DNA from: an uncultured Aliiroseovarius sp.
GTDB lineage: Bacteria; Pseudomonadota; Alphaproteobacteria; Rhodobacterales; Rhodobacteraceae
Assembly: GCF_947492455.1 (NCBI RefSeq)
Contig: NZ_CANLNB010000003.1
Location: 62,001 to 126,000 of the forward strand
DNA length: 64,000 nt
Reading direction: 5' to 3'
Shown: positions 26,940-35,808 of the stretch, one piece after another
How the letters are laid out: each line of letters begins with the position of its first letter
How positions within the stretch are numbered: position 1 is the first letter of the stretch
Translations under genes and position numbers: made by a program
The notes under the pieces: generated by a model
What the model saw: only the letters and a program-made list of their open reading frames with translations
Told to the model about the DNA's origin: nothing
Database searches by the model: none

Positions 26940-28007
26940 TCACTCCGCCGCCACCCCAACAGCCCCGCGTTGATCCACCAGCGCATCTGTGATCATCGCG
27001 CCGATCCACATGCACAGAAGGGCAAGCCATGCGGTGCCGACGAAGATGGAGCCTCCGGTGACGCCAGCGCCGATCGCGCAGCCACCGGCCAGCATCGCGC
27101 CGAAGCCCATCAGGACCGCACCAGTCATCGAGCGGCGCATGTTGGCTTCGCCCTCGAACCCTTGGAACTTGAACTCGCCTGTTAACCAGCTGGCGACGAA
27201 GGCCCCGATGACGACGCCCGGCACAAGGCCCACGTCGAATTCCAGCACCGGGTCCGAGACGAGGAAGAACATCAGCGTGTTGGCGGACGGGCCCGAGAAG
27301 GTGGCCGAGGTGACGGACACAGGCTCGAACGCGGCAAGGGACAGTTGATAGGTCAGCACCCAGCCAAGGGCGACAGCAAACCCAACGCCCGAGCCGAAGA
27401 TCAGGCGGCGCGGGCCGAGGCCTGCTTTGCGGGCGATCACGATGGCCAGAACGGCGGTCATCAGCCCCAGCGCAAGGCCGGACCAATCGGGCAGGCCTGC
27501 TAGGTTCAGAAGATTCACGTTCACGCCGCCCTCGGTCATCCATAGGCGGGCGAGGGTGTCGCGGGTGGGGGCGAGCCAGCCGTGCAAGCTCATCTGTGCG
27601 ACCACGGCGAAGATCAGGCCCGAGACGACCGAGCGCAGGTTGCCCGTCGCTGCCAAAACCAGAAGTCGCCCAGAGCAGCCGCGTGCCAACACCATGCCGA
27701 CCCCGAACAACAGCCCGCCGATGATCGCGCCTGACCAACTGCCGGTGACGGCCATCATCCGTGCGTCCTCGGTCCGCATTAGACCCAGAAGATTTGCACC
27801 CTGAACCCAGACCAAAGCGGTCGAGAAGGTCAGAAGCCACACCGCGACCGAGGCGTCCATCATCCGCCGTGCAAACTCGACCGCGGCGGCGCGCAGGCAA
27901 AAGCGCGAGCGCTGGGCCGACACGCCGAAGACGATGCCAGTGATCAGGCCGAACAGGGCGGCGGTCGGGTTCTCTCCGATGCGGTCGATCAGGGGGACGA
28001 TGTCCAT
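26940..28007 (-). CDS. YeeE/YedE-family permease (sulfur-compound transport type)
   Basis: This 355-residue polytopic protein has the two-fold repeat of the YeeE/YedE (DUF395) family, with the paired cysteine motifs SQRSRFCLRAA, VLARGCSGRLL and LAGGCAIGAG. Members import thiosulfate or other reduced sulfur compounds; the exact substrate here is not known. I chose the ATG at 28007 because GGAGG lies just before it; an ATG at 28022 is too close to its own upstream region. It is divergent from the MFS gene across a 133-base gap with regulatory-looking repeats. Confidence 0.85.
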   Translation of the reverse strand: MDIVPLIDRIGENPTAALFGLITGIVFGVSAQRSRFCLRAAAVEFARRMMDASVAVWLLTFSTALVWVQGANLLGLMRTEDARMMAVTGSWSGAIIGGLLFGVGMVLARGCSGRLLVLAATGNLRSVVSGLIFAVVAQMSLHGWLAPTRDTLARLWMTEGGVNVNLLNLAGLPDWSGLALGLMTAVLAIVIARKAGLGPRRLIFGSGVGFAVALGWVLTYQLSLAAFEPVSVTSATFSGPSANTLMFFLVSDPVLEFDVGLVPGVVIGAFVASWLTGEFKFQGFEGEANMRRSMTGAVLMGFGAMLAGGCAIGAGVTGGSIFVGTAWLALLCMWIGAMITDALVDQRGAVGVAAE

Positions 28008-28059
28008 GGGGGCCTCCTTCAAGTTGGCGCAGTTTTAACGTCGTGACCGCGCGCCACCT

Positions 28060-28073
28060 TGATCTGAGTCAGA
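28060..28073. promoter_or_regulatory. FNR/CRP-type box candidate
   Basis: TTGATCTGAGTCAG differs by one base from TTGA-N6-TCAA, the FnrL-type site of Rhodobacteraceae. It lies between the divergent permease and MFS genes, so oxygen control of either is possible. Short motifs like this occur by chance. Confidence 0.4.
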
Positions 28074-28101
28074 AACGCATATGCATGCGTGAATGCGTTT
28101 A
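28074..28101. repeat. Inverted repeat in the permease/MFS promoter gap
   Basis: AAACGCAT and ATGCGTTT are perfect 8-base arms 12 bases apart, and the spacer itself repeats ATGCGT-like words. It abuts the FNR-type box and ends 39 bases before the MFS start, so it may be an operator. Confidence 0.45.
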
Positions 28102-28140
28102 GCGCTCGCCAAACTGGGAATTCAGGCGTAAGGCAGGCGG

Positions 28141-29376
28141 ATGAGACACCAGATCCTGACCCTTGATGACGCCCGCGCGCTGCCGTTCTGGCGTCGCCCC
28201 ATCTTCCTGCTGATGCTGATGGCAGCCGGGATGCCGATTGCGTTCTTCACCTGGTCGGCGCTGCTAAATAACTTCGTGATCGAGGCCGCGGACTTCACCG
28301 GGGTCGAGATCGGCTGGCTGCACACGGTGCGCGAAATTCCGGGCTTCTTGGCCATTGGCGTCATAGCCCTGTTGATGCTGTTTCGCGAACAGGTTCTGGG
28401 TGTCGTGTCGCTGGGCCTGCTGGGCGCAGCCACGGCGATCACCGCGTGGTTTCCCAGCTTTGGTGGGATCCTGACCGTCACCATGCTCAGCTCGATCGGG
28501 TTTCACTATTTCGAGACAGTGAACCAATCGCTTCAGCTGCAATGGATCGACAAGAAGAAAGCGCCGCAGATGCTGGGCTGGATCATGTCCATTGGGTCGG
28601 CGGCTGCGCTGGTCAGCTATGGCCTTTTGGTGCTGACGTGGAAGACCTTCGACCTGAGCTACAACCTTGTCTACATGATCGCGGGCGGCACCACGCTGGC
28701 CATCGCGATCTTCGCCTATTTCGCCTATCCACAGTTCGAAAGCCCCGAGCCGCAGCTGAAGCAATTCGTGCTGCGCCGCCGGTATTGGCTGTACTACGCG
28801 CTGCAGTTCATGGCGGGCGCACGCCGTCAGATTTTCGTGGTCTTCGCCGCCTTCATGATGGTCGAGCGTTTCGGCTTCGAGGTGCACGAGGTCACGGCGC
28901 TGTTCCTGATCAACTATATCGCCAACATCTTCTTCGCCCCCTTGATGGGCAAGGCCGTGTCCATTTGGGGCGAACGCCGCGCGCTGGCGTTTGAGTATGT
29001 GGGCCTGATCGGCGTGTTCCTAGCCTATGGCGGGATCTACTATTTCGGCTGGGGTGTGGTTCTGGCGGCCGCGCTTTATGTGCTGGACCACCTGTTCTTC
29101 GCGCTGGCCTTTGCGCTGAAAACCTATTTCCAGAAGATTTCCGATCCGCAGGATATTGCCCCCACCGCAGCGGTCGCCTTCACCATCAACCACATCGCGG
29201 CGGTCTTCTTGCCGGCGCTGCTTGGGTATCTCTGGGTGGTGTCGCCGGGGGCTGTGTTCGGGCTGGCGGCGGCCATGGCATGCGTGTCGCTGGGCTTGGC
29301 CCTGCTGATCCCGCGCCATCCGGAAAAAGGCAATGAAACGATCCTGACCCATATGCGGGCACGCGCCCACGGATAA
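28141..29376 (+). CDS. MFS transporter
   Basis: The 411-residue protein has about twelve membrane spans in two halves with a polar centre (PEPQLKQFVLRRRYW, about residues 200-215), the major facilitator layout. No substrate motif is evident to me. The start is the ATG at 28141 behind AAGGCAGG. It is divergent from the sulfur-type permease and may share regulation with it. A short A-rich stretch follows, and the next gene is unrelated. Confidence 0.78.
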   Translation: MRHQILTLDDARALPFWRRPIFLLMLMAAGMPIAFFTWSALLNNFVIEAADFTGVEIGWLHTVREIPGFLAIGVIALLMLFREQVLGVVSLGLLGAATAITAWFPSFGGILTVTMLSSIGFHYFETVNQSLQLQWIDKKKAPQMLGWIMSIGSAAALVSYGLLVLTWKTFDLSYNLVYMIAGGTTLAIAIFAYFAYPQFESPEPQLKQFVLRRRYWLYYALQFMAGARRQIFVVFAAFMMVERFGFEVHEVTALFLINYIANIFFAPLMGKAVSIWGERRALAFEYVGLIGVFLAYGGIYYFGWGVVLAAALYVLDHLFFALAFALKTYFQKISDPQDIAPTAAVAFTINHIAAVFLPALLGYLWVVSPGAVFGLAAAMACVSLGLALLIPRHPEKGNETILTHMRARAHG

Positions 29377-29510
29377 GCGGGAAGCTGCGCGCGCAAAAAA
29401 AAGGTCGGAGTTTCCTTACTCGCCGGATCATCTGCAATCTGACAGACTACACGCGTTCGCGTTAAGGTGGACGATTGTTCTGTATTCTGTGTTTATTCAA
29501 GAGATCCGAT

Positions 29511-30056
29511 TTGAGCACCAATCTAGAGTTCTATTCGCGCTTTGACGCGATCGACATCGACTATGCCCTGCGTGCTCTTTCCGCTAAACGGCGGCGGCGC
29601 GCAGAGGGATGGGGGCGGCAGGTCCGAACAACCATCCTGATCGCCGCCTTCGTTGGTGTCTCGGCTATTGTTGCGTTTGCCAGTGATGCCAGCATGTGGA
29701 CCTTTCTGTCCTTCATGCTGCTGATGGGGGCGGGGCTGCTGGTTATCCGGCATAGCCGGAACTCCTATATCAAAACACTCAGTCGGTCGCGGATGCGCGA
29801 AGGGGTGGCGCGGATCGTGCTGTCTCCGCTGGGGATGCGGATCACGCATCCGGGCTATGAGGTGCTGATTTCGTGGAGCCATATGGAAGGCGTGCTTGTC
29901 ACCGATCAGGGATTGCTGTTGCTGATCGACGCCTATGACTATTGCCCGATCGAAAAATCCGCCTTCAACAGTGATGCCCACGTGAAAGAGGTCGCGGCCC
30001 AGATCGCAGCATGGCGCAGCGCCACAGACACCGACGCGCCCCTGCCAGATGCTTGA
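29511..30056 (+). CDS. YcxB-like membrane protein
   Basis: The 181-residue protein has a basic N-terminus, two close membrane spans (about residues 38-78), and a C-terminal region LGMRITHPGYEVLISWSHM with IDAYDYCPIEKSAF, which resembles the YcxB C-terminal domain. Its function is unknown. The start is uncertain: TTG at 29511 gives a family-like N-terminus, while TTG at 29475 adds twelve residues and has AAGGTGG upstream. No ATG is available nearby. Confidence 0.65.
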   Translation: MSTNLEFYSRFDAIDIDYALRALSAKRRRRAEGWGRQVRTTILIAAFVGVSAIVAFASDASMWTFLSFMLLMGAGLLVIRHSRNSYIKTLSRSRMREGVARIVLSPLGMRITHPGYEVLISWSHMEGVLVTDQGLLLLIDAYDYCPIEKSAFNSDAHVKEVAAQIAAWRSATDTDAPLPDA

Positions 30057-30108
30057 CCCGCCCAAAGCAGGGCGCTAGGGCACAGGGGCTTGTTGGAAAG
30101 GACACACC

Positions 30109-30978
30109 ATGCCCACCTGGACCGCTTTGACCACCGTAGACGGACAAGATGATGCCGAAGCCCTTGGGGCTGCGATGGAAAACCTTGTGCCCGAACCCAC
30201 GGGTGTCGGCGTGTTCGAGGTCGAAGATGACAGCGGCATCTGGGAAGTGGGCGGTTATTTCGTCGAAGAACCCGATGCGGCAGGGCTTGCGCTGCTGGCC
30301 TCGATGCATGGCGCCAAGGATTTCAGCGTATCGGAATTGCCCGAGGTCGACTGGGTCGCCCATGTGAAGCGCGAGCTTGCCCCGGTCGAGGCAGGTCGTT
30401 TCTTCGTCTATGGCAGCCACGATGCCGCGTCTTTGCCAGAGGACAAGATCGGGCTGCTGATTGACGCGGCGATGGCTTTTGGCACCGGGCATCACGGCAC
30501 CACGCTGGGCTGCCTGCGGGCGCTGGACCATCTGGCGCAAGACGGCTTTGTGGGCGAAAATGTGGCGGATATCGGCTGTGGTACGGCTGTTCTGGCCATG
30601 GCCGCTGCCAAGATTTGGCCAAATCCCGTGATTGCCAGCGACATCGACGAGGTCGCCGTGGACGTGGCCCGCGCCAATGTCGCCGCCAATGCGCTTGAGG
30701 ATCGCGTGGCGTGCGTCGAAGCCGCCGGGTTCGGTGCGACGGAAATTGCAGCCAAGGCGCCGTTCGACCTAGTATTTGCCAACATCCTGAAGGGACCGCT
30801 GATCGGATTGGCTCCGGAAATGGGGCGGAATATTGGCGAAAATGGCTATGCGATTCTGTCGGGCATTCTGAACCCTCAGGCCGAGGATGTGCTTGAAAGT
30901 TATCAGCAAAACGGGTTCGATTTGGTCAAACGCGATGAAATCGGGGATTGGACCACGTTGATATTGCAGAGAAAATGA
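30109..30978 (+). CDS. prmA: Ribosomal protein L11 methyltransferase
   Basis: The 289-residue SAM-dependent enzyme trimethylates ribosomal protein L11. The N-terminal recognition domain (about 1-100) is followed by AFGTGHHGTTLGCL and the SAM site VADIGCGTAVLAMAAAK. VFANILKGPLIGLAPEM is the post-motif segment. The catalytic signature and length fit PrmA. It is preceded by 52 bases without other features and followed by a small membrane protein gene with its own leader. Confidence 0.93.
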   Translation: MPTWTALTTVDGQDDAEALGAAMENLVPEPTGVGVFEVEDDSGIWEVGGYFVEEPDAAGLALLASMHGAKDFSVSELPEVDWVAHVKRELAPVEAGRFFVYGSHDAASLPEDKIGLLIDAAMAFGTGHHGTTLGCLRALDHLAQDGFVGENVADIGCGTAVLAMAAAKIWPNPVIASDIDEVAVDVARANVAANALEDRVACVEAAGFGATEIAAKAPFDLVFANILKGPLIGLAPEMGRNIGENGYAILSGILNPQAEDVLESYQQNGFDLVKRDEIGDWTTLILQRK

Positions 30979-31088
30979 TGAAATTGTGGCGGGAAACAAA
31001 GGGTTTCCTAGTATTTGCCACAAAATTGCTTTATTCTGACATCGTTGCCTAACTTCAATTTTGGCTTTCGACTAGGGGAAAGTTGACC

Positions 31089-31436
31089 ATGGCCGATGCA
31101 CAAGTAAGAGATTTTGAAAAACGCGTACGGCAAATTGATCGCCGTCATAACAAATTGGCTCGGGGCTATGTCCACTTGGTGGAACGCGACGGGCTTTTGG
31201 TTCCAGAGGAAGCAAGCTTCAAACGTCGTAGTTTTCCATTGCGTGCGATTATGTTCGTCCTGATTGGATTTATCCTGTTCAAAGGGATTATTGTCAGTCA
31301 GGTCGGGATATCCAGCTATTCAGAGCGGCTTGAAAGCCTCGCCGAAGGCGGTGCCGTCGAACAAGCTGGCGCATGGCTGATGCAGATTGATCCGTTCACG
31401 CTTGCCGTGGCCGAACTCATCGCGAGCCTTTTCTGA
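31089..31436 (+). CDS. Single-span hypothetical protein
   Basis: I do not recognise this 115-residue protein. A charged N-terminal helix (about 1-50, rich in Arg, Lys and Glu, with FEKRVRQIDRRHNKLARGYV) precedes one span at about 54-76 (AIMFVLIGFILFKGIIVSQVG). A short tail follows. The start is ATG at 31089 after AGGGGAAAG. A strong terminator at 31467 and a 110-base leader make it look like an independent, expressed gene. Confidence 0.7.
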   Translation: MADAQVRDFEKRVRQIDRRHNKLARGYVHLVERDGLLVPEEASFKRRSFPLRAIMFVLIGFILFKGIIVSQVGISSYSERLESLAEGGAVEQAGAWLMQIDPFTLAVAELIASLF

Positions 31437-31466
31437 ACAACACCTGTTGTTCCGTCTATTTTGACA

Positions 31467-31500
31467 GAAAACCCATCCGGTTCGCACTGGGTGGGTTTTC
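31467..31500 (+). terminator. Terminator after the single-span protein gene
   Basis: AAAACCCATCC pairs with GGGTGGGTTTT around a ten-base loop, and the T-rich arm ends in TTTTC. It stands 30 bases after the stop. The 229-base gap to the ferredoxin shows nothing else I recognise. Confidence 0.75.
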
Positions 31501-31614
31501 GTGCCGCGCGCCTCATTTCGCGTTTGTGAAGTCCATGCGACATTTTTCGCCGCTTTTAGGCTCGAAATAGCGCGATATCGTTGCTATCTGGTCTGTCGAA
31601 CGAAATGACCGTAG

Positions 31615-31988
<374 letters not shown>

Positions 31989-31989
<1 letters not shown>

Positions 31990-32705
31990 TGCGCGGCCTC
32001 ACAGCCGCATTTCTATCCCTGTGTCTGGCCGCCCCCGCGGCGGCCGACATTTCCGCAGCGCGCTACGCCGAACCAACGGATCGCTATGGGCACGGCGCCG
32101 TGCCGGGCGGAGAATACGGCGCGCTCGAGGTCACCTTGCGCGACGGCACCCGCCTTCTGGCGCGCGTGACCGGGGGTGTCTTCGAAGACACTGCCCCCCG
32201 CCTGCATGATTTCGACGGGGATGGCACGCCCGAGGTCGTCACCGTCTTCAGTGGTGACACAACCGGAGCGATGATCCGCATCTTTGGGCTGCAGGACGGC
32301 ACGCTGACTGCTCTGGGCAACAACGCCCCCATCGGCACCCGCCACCGTTGGCTGGCCGTGGCCGGGATTGCCGATTTCAACGGCGACGGGCTGGACGAGA
32401 TCGCCTATGTCGACCGCCCGCACCTTGCCCGCCGCTTGCGGCTGGTGACAGTGGATGCGTCACAATCGTCACTGACTTTCAAAGAAATCGCCTCGGTCGG
32501 CGGACTGACCAACCACAAATATGGCAGCCCCGACATCGAAGGCGGCGTGCGTATCTGTCCCGACCAACCGCCAGTGGTTGTCACCGCCAGCGCCAATTGG
32601 TCCCGAGTCATGGAAGCGCGCTTGGTGGACGGCGAATTTCAGATCGCCCCAATCGGTAAATACACCGATCCAAGCAGCCTCGCCGCAGCGCTAAGCTGCG
32701 ACTGA
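31989..32705 (+). CDS. Secreted FG-GAP/VCBS repeat protein
   Basis: The 238-residue protein has an N-terminal signal peptide (residues 1-20, ending AAPAAAD) and two FG-GAP-like units with calcium-type loops, FDGDGTPEVVTVF (about 75-87) and FNGDGLDEIAYVD (about 128-140). It is probably periplasmic. The function is unknown. It is translationally coupled to the ferredoxin, although a link between the two is not obvious. A copy of the hairpin repeat begins five bases after its stop. Confidence 0.75.
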
Positions 32706-32710
32706 CCTCA

Positions 32711-32795
32711 TTTTCTTGTCAAAAATACCTTGGGGGAACGTGTCCCCAATAGGGGACGCGTGGGGGCAAAGCCCCTCAGGCTCGCGTAGCGAGCC
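32711..32795 (+). repeat. Modular hairpin repeat, copy B (most complete)
   Basis: Read 5' to 3' it contains TTTTCTTGTCAAAAATACC (32711-32729), a G run, TGTCCCC-aata-GGGGACG (32741-32757), GGGGGC-aaa-GCCCCTC (32762-32776) and GGCTCGC-gta-GCGAGCC (32779-32795). It starts five bases after the FG-GAP gene stop and ends 16 bases before the purD stop. The hairpin modules and the TTTTCTTGTC end are shared with the other copies. Confidence 0.8.
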
Positions 32796-32810
32796 ACCAA
32801 AAGCCGAAGA

Positions 32811-34073
32811 CTAGAGCGCGCGCCAGCCGATATCCGAACGGTTGAAGCCCTCGGGCCAGTCAATGCCCTCGATCATCGCATAGGCGCGGTCCCGTGCCTC
32901 TTGCAGGCTGTCGCCACGTGCGGTGACATTCAGAACGCGCCCACCCGAAGCCGTGATCTTGCCGTCCACTTCGGTCGTGCCTGCGTGAAACACCATGTTC
33001 TTCGAATCTTCCGGCAGCGCATCCAAGCCGTTGATCACCGAGCCCTTCTGATACGATCCGGGATAGCCATTCGCCGCCATCACCACAGTGATCGCGTGAT
33101 CGTCCGCCCAGTTCACCTGCGCTTCGTGCAGACGTTCCTCGGCACAGGCCAGCATCAGGTCCAGCGCCTGCGCGCCAAGACGCATCATCAGCACCTGACA
33201 TTCCGGATCGCCAAAACGCACATTGTATTCCACCAACCGTGCCTGACCGTCCTTGATCATGAAGCCCGCATAGAGAACCCCCTGATAGGGCGTGCCACGC
33301 TTGGCCATCTCGTCCACGGTGGGCTGCACAATCTCGCGCATCGCGCGGGCGGCGATTTCATCCGTCAGAACCGGGGCGGGGGAATAGGCGCCCATGCCGC
33401 CGGTGTTTAGGCCGGTGTCGCCGTCGCCTACACGCTTGTGGTCCTGTGCGGTGCCGATGGACAGGGCGGTCTTGCCGTCGCAGAGGATGAAATAGGAGGC
33501 TTCCTCGCCTTCCATGAATTCTTCAATCACGACCTCGGCCCCGGCGCCCCCAAAGGCGCCGCCGAACATGTCGTCAATCGCGTCCAACGCGGTCTCAACG
33601 TCCATCGCAACGATCACGCCCTTACCGGCGGCCAGACCGTCTGCTTTCACAACGATGGGCGCGCCTTGCTCGCGGATATAGGCCTTGGCGGCCTCGGCAT
33701 CGGTGAAGTGGCCGTAGGCGGCGGTCGGCGCATTCGCCGCGTCGCAAATTTCCTTGGTGAAGCTTTTCGAGGCTTCCAGCTTCGCAGCCTCGGCCGAGGG
33801 GCCAAACACCTTGATGCCCGCCTCGCGCAACCGATCCGCCACGCCAGCTGCCAGCGGCGCTTCAGGGCCGACAATTACGAAGTCGATGGTGTTGTCTTGG
33901 GCGAACGTCGCCACCGCGCCGCCATCCTCGATGTCCAGCTTCGCGCATTCCGCGATCTGTGCCATACCGGCGTTGCCCGGCGCAACAATCAGCCGGTCGC
34001 ATTTCGGGTTCTGCATCACTGCCCATGCCAGCGCATGTTCACGCCCGCCGCTGCCCAGAATAAGGATGTTCAT
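32811..34073 (-). CDS. purD: Phosphoribosylamine--glycine ligase
   Basis: The 420-residue ATP-grasp enzyme makes glycinamide ribonucleotide in purine synthesis. GSGGREHALAWA starts the N-domain, the ATP-grasp part includes GVLYAGFMIKDGQARLVEYNV, and RFGDPECQVLMMRL is a signature. EATPFVSE-like glycine contacts are conserved in type. The start is ATG at 34073. It is divergent from xseA, whose start lies 75 bases away. Confidence 0.95.
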   Translation of the reverse strand: MNILILGSGGREHALAWAVMQNPKCDRLIVAPGNAGMAQIAECAKLDIEDGGAVATFAQDNTIDFVIVGPEAPLAAGVADRLREAGIKVFGPSAEAAKLEASKSFTKEICDAANAPTAAYGHFTDAEAAKAYIREQGAPIVVKADGLAAGKGVIVAMDVETALDAIDDMFGGAFGGAGAEVVIEEFMEGEEASYFILCDGKTALSIGTAQDHKRVGDGDTGLNTGGMGAYSPAPVLTDEIAARAMREIVQPTVDEMAKRGTPYQGVLYAGFMIKDGQARLVEYNVRFGDPECQVLMMRLGAQALDLMLACAEERLHEAQVNWADDHAITVVMAANGYPGSYQKGSVINGLDALPEDSKNMVFHAGTTEVDGKITASGGRVLNVTARGDSLQEARDRAYAMIEGIDWPEGFNRSDIGWRAL

Positions 34074-34148
34074 GGATGCTCTCCCGCTTGGCCTTCCGTT
34101 ACGGGCGTTCTAAGGTCGCAACACGCAATGCACAAGAACCGAGGCACC

Positions 34149-35732
34149 ATGTCCGACCTGATTGACGACCCAACCCCCGGCCAAAACACCCCTGAATTCA
34201 CCGTTTCGGAAATTTCCGGCGCGGTTAAGAAAACCATCGAGGGCGCTTTTGGCCGCGTGCGCGTGCGCGGAGAGGTCGGGCGCGTGATGCTGGCACGCTC
34301 GGGTCACCTGTATTTCGACGTGAAAGATGACCGGTCGGTGATCGCGGCGGTCAGTTGGAAAGGGCAGGTCAGCCGTCTGTCGATCATGCCGGAAGAGGGG
34401 ATGGAGGTCATCGTCTCGGGCAAGATCACCACCTTTGGCAGCCAGTCGAAATACCAGATCAACGTGGATGACGTCGTGGTCGCGGGCGAAGGCGCGCTGA
34501 TGGCGATGTTGGAAAAGCGCAAGAAACAGCTGGCGGCCGAGGGGCTTTTCGCGCCCGAGCGGAAGAAAAGGATCCCCTTCCTGCCCGAGGTGATCGGGGT
34601 TGTGACCTCGCCCTCCGGCGCGGTGATCCGCGATATTCTGCACCGTCTGCGTGACCGTTTCCCGCGCAAAGTGCTGATTTGGCCCGTCGCCGTGCAGGGG
34701 GACGCCTGTGCCCCGCAAGTGGCTGCGGCCATCGAGGGCTTCAATCGTCTGACGCCGGGCGGCGCACTGCCGCGCCCTGATCTGCTGATCGTCGCCCGGG
34801 GTGGCGGTTCGATCGAGGATCTGTGGGGCTTTAACGAAGAGGTGGTTGCACGGGCTGCGGCCGCATCCGAGATACCGCTGATTTCGGCAGTCGGGCACGA
34901 GACAGACACGACACTGATCGATTTTGTCTCGGACCTGCGCGCGCCGACCCCGACCGCCGCCGCCGAGCACGCCGTGCCGGTGCGCTTGGAGCTGCTGGCG
35001 TGGACCGAAGAACAAGGTACCCGCCTGACCCGCGCGCTAGAGCAAGGCGTCACCCAACGCACCCAACGTCTGCGCGACCTGTCGCGCGCGCTCCCGCGCG
35101 CCGATGCGCTGTTGGATGGACCCCGCCAGCGGCTGGATACGGCATCCCTGAAACTGCCCGTTGCCCTGACCCAAATGACGCAAGCGCGGCGCGTGAAACT
35201 GAGCGAAGCCTCGGCGGGCCTGCGCCCGCGCGCCCTGACCGCGCGGCTGGTTCCACTACGTGACAAGCTAAATAGCGTTGTCGGACGTCTTGGTCCGGGA
35301 CTATCCCGTGGTACGGTAGATCGCCGTCGGGAGTTTGACCGCTTGGCGGCGCGTCTGGATACCGGGCGGATCACGCTAGCTAATCAGCAGCGTGCGCAAG
35401 CCCTGCAAGACACTTCAACCCGGCTGGACAATGCCTATCTATCTGCAGTCTCGCGTCAGAGGGATCGGCTGGCCGCGTTGGAGCGGATGCGCCAGACCTT
35501 GGGCTATACCGAGACACTGAAGCGCGGCTATGCGGTGGTGCGTGGCGACGGCGATGTTGTGACGACACAGGATGCTGCAAGCAAGGCCAAGGCATTGGAA
35601 ATCGAGTTCGCAGACGGGCGTTTGACGTTGGATGGATCCGCGTCGGGGCCCGTCACAACGGCGCCGACACCCAAAACTGCCCGCAAAGCAAAGCCCAAGA
35701 AATCAGACCCCGAACAAGGGTCACTGTTCTAA
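34149..35732 (+). CDS. xseA: Exodeoxyribonuclease VII large subunit
   Basis: The 527-residue large subunit of ExoVII degrades single-stranded DNA. The OB-fold domain (about 15-115) holds TVSEISGAVKKTIEGAFGRV. The nuclease core shows PFLPEVIGVVTSPSGAVIRD, LLIVARGGGSIEDLWGFN and PLISAVGHETDTTLIDF. The C-terminal part is coiled and ends in a basic tail. The open frame extends far upstream, over purD, but the true start is ATG at 34149. xseB is not in the window. Repeat copy C may serve as its terminator. Confidence 0.94.
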   Translation: MSDLIDDPTPGQNTPEFTVSEISGAVKKTIEGAFGRVRVRGEVGRVMLARSGHLYFDVKDDRSVIAAVSWKGQVSRLSIMPEEGMEVIVSGKITTFGSQSKYQINVDDVVVAGEGALMAMLEKRKKQLAAEGLFAPERKKRIPFLPEVIGVVTSPSGAVIRDILHRLRDRFPRKVLIWPVAVQGDACAPQVAAAIEGFNRLTPGGALPRPDLLIVARGGGSIEDLWGFNEEVVARAAAASEIPLISAVGHETDTTLIDFVSDLRAPTPTAAAEHAVPVRLELLAWTEEQGTRLTRALEQGVTQRTQRLRDLSRALPRADALLDGPRQRLDTASLKLPVALTQMTQARRVKLSEASAGLRPRALTARLVPLRDKLNSVVGRLGPGLSRGTVDRRREFDRLAARLDTGRITLANQQRAQALQDTSTRLDNAYLSAVSRQRDRLAALERMRQTLGYTETLKRGYAVVRGDGDVVTTQDAASKAKALEIEFADGRLTLDGSASGPVTTAPTPKTARKAKPKKSDPEQGSLF

Positions 35733-35745
35733 GAAAACTCAGGCG

Positions 35746-35808
35746 CTTTTTCTTGTCTCAAGTATCCCGGGGTGAGCGGCCTCGGCCGCGAGGGGCAGCG
35801 CCCCTTTT
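35746..35808 (+). repeat. Modular hairpin repeat, copy C
   Basis: CTTTTTCTTGTCTCAAG (35746-35762) leads to CCCGGGGTGAG, then CGGCC-tc-GGCCG (35777-35788) and GAGGGGC-agc-GCCCCTTTT (35789-35807). The last hairpin with its T run should terminate xseA. The unit overlaps the last codons and the stop of the pseudouridine synthase gene on the other strand. Confidence 0.75.

Noticed and set aside
33438-34148. N-terminal extension of xseA
   Set aside because: It lies antisense to purD; XseA homology starts at the ATG at 34149.
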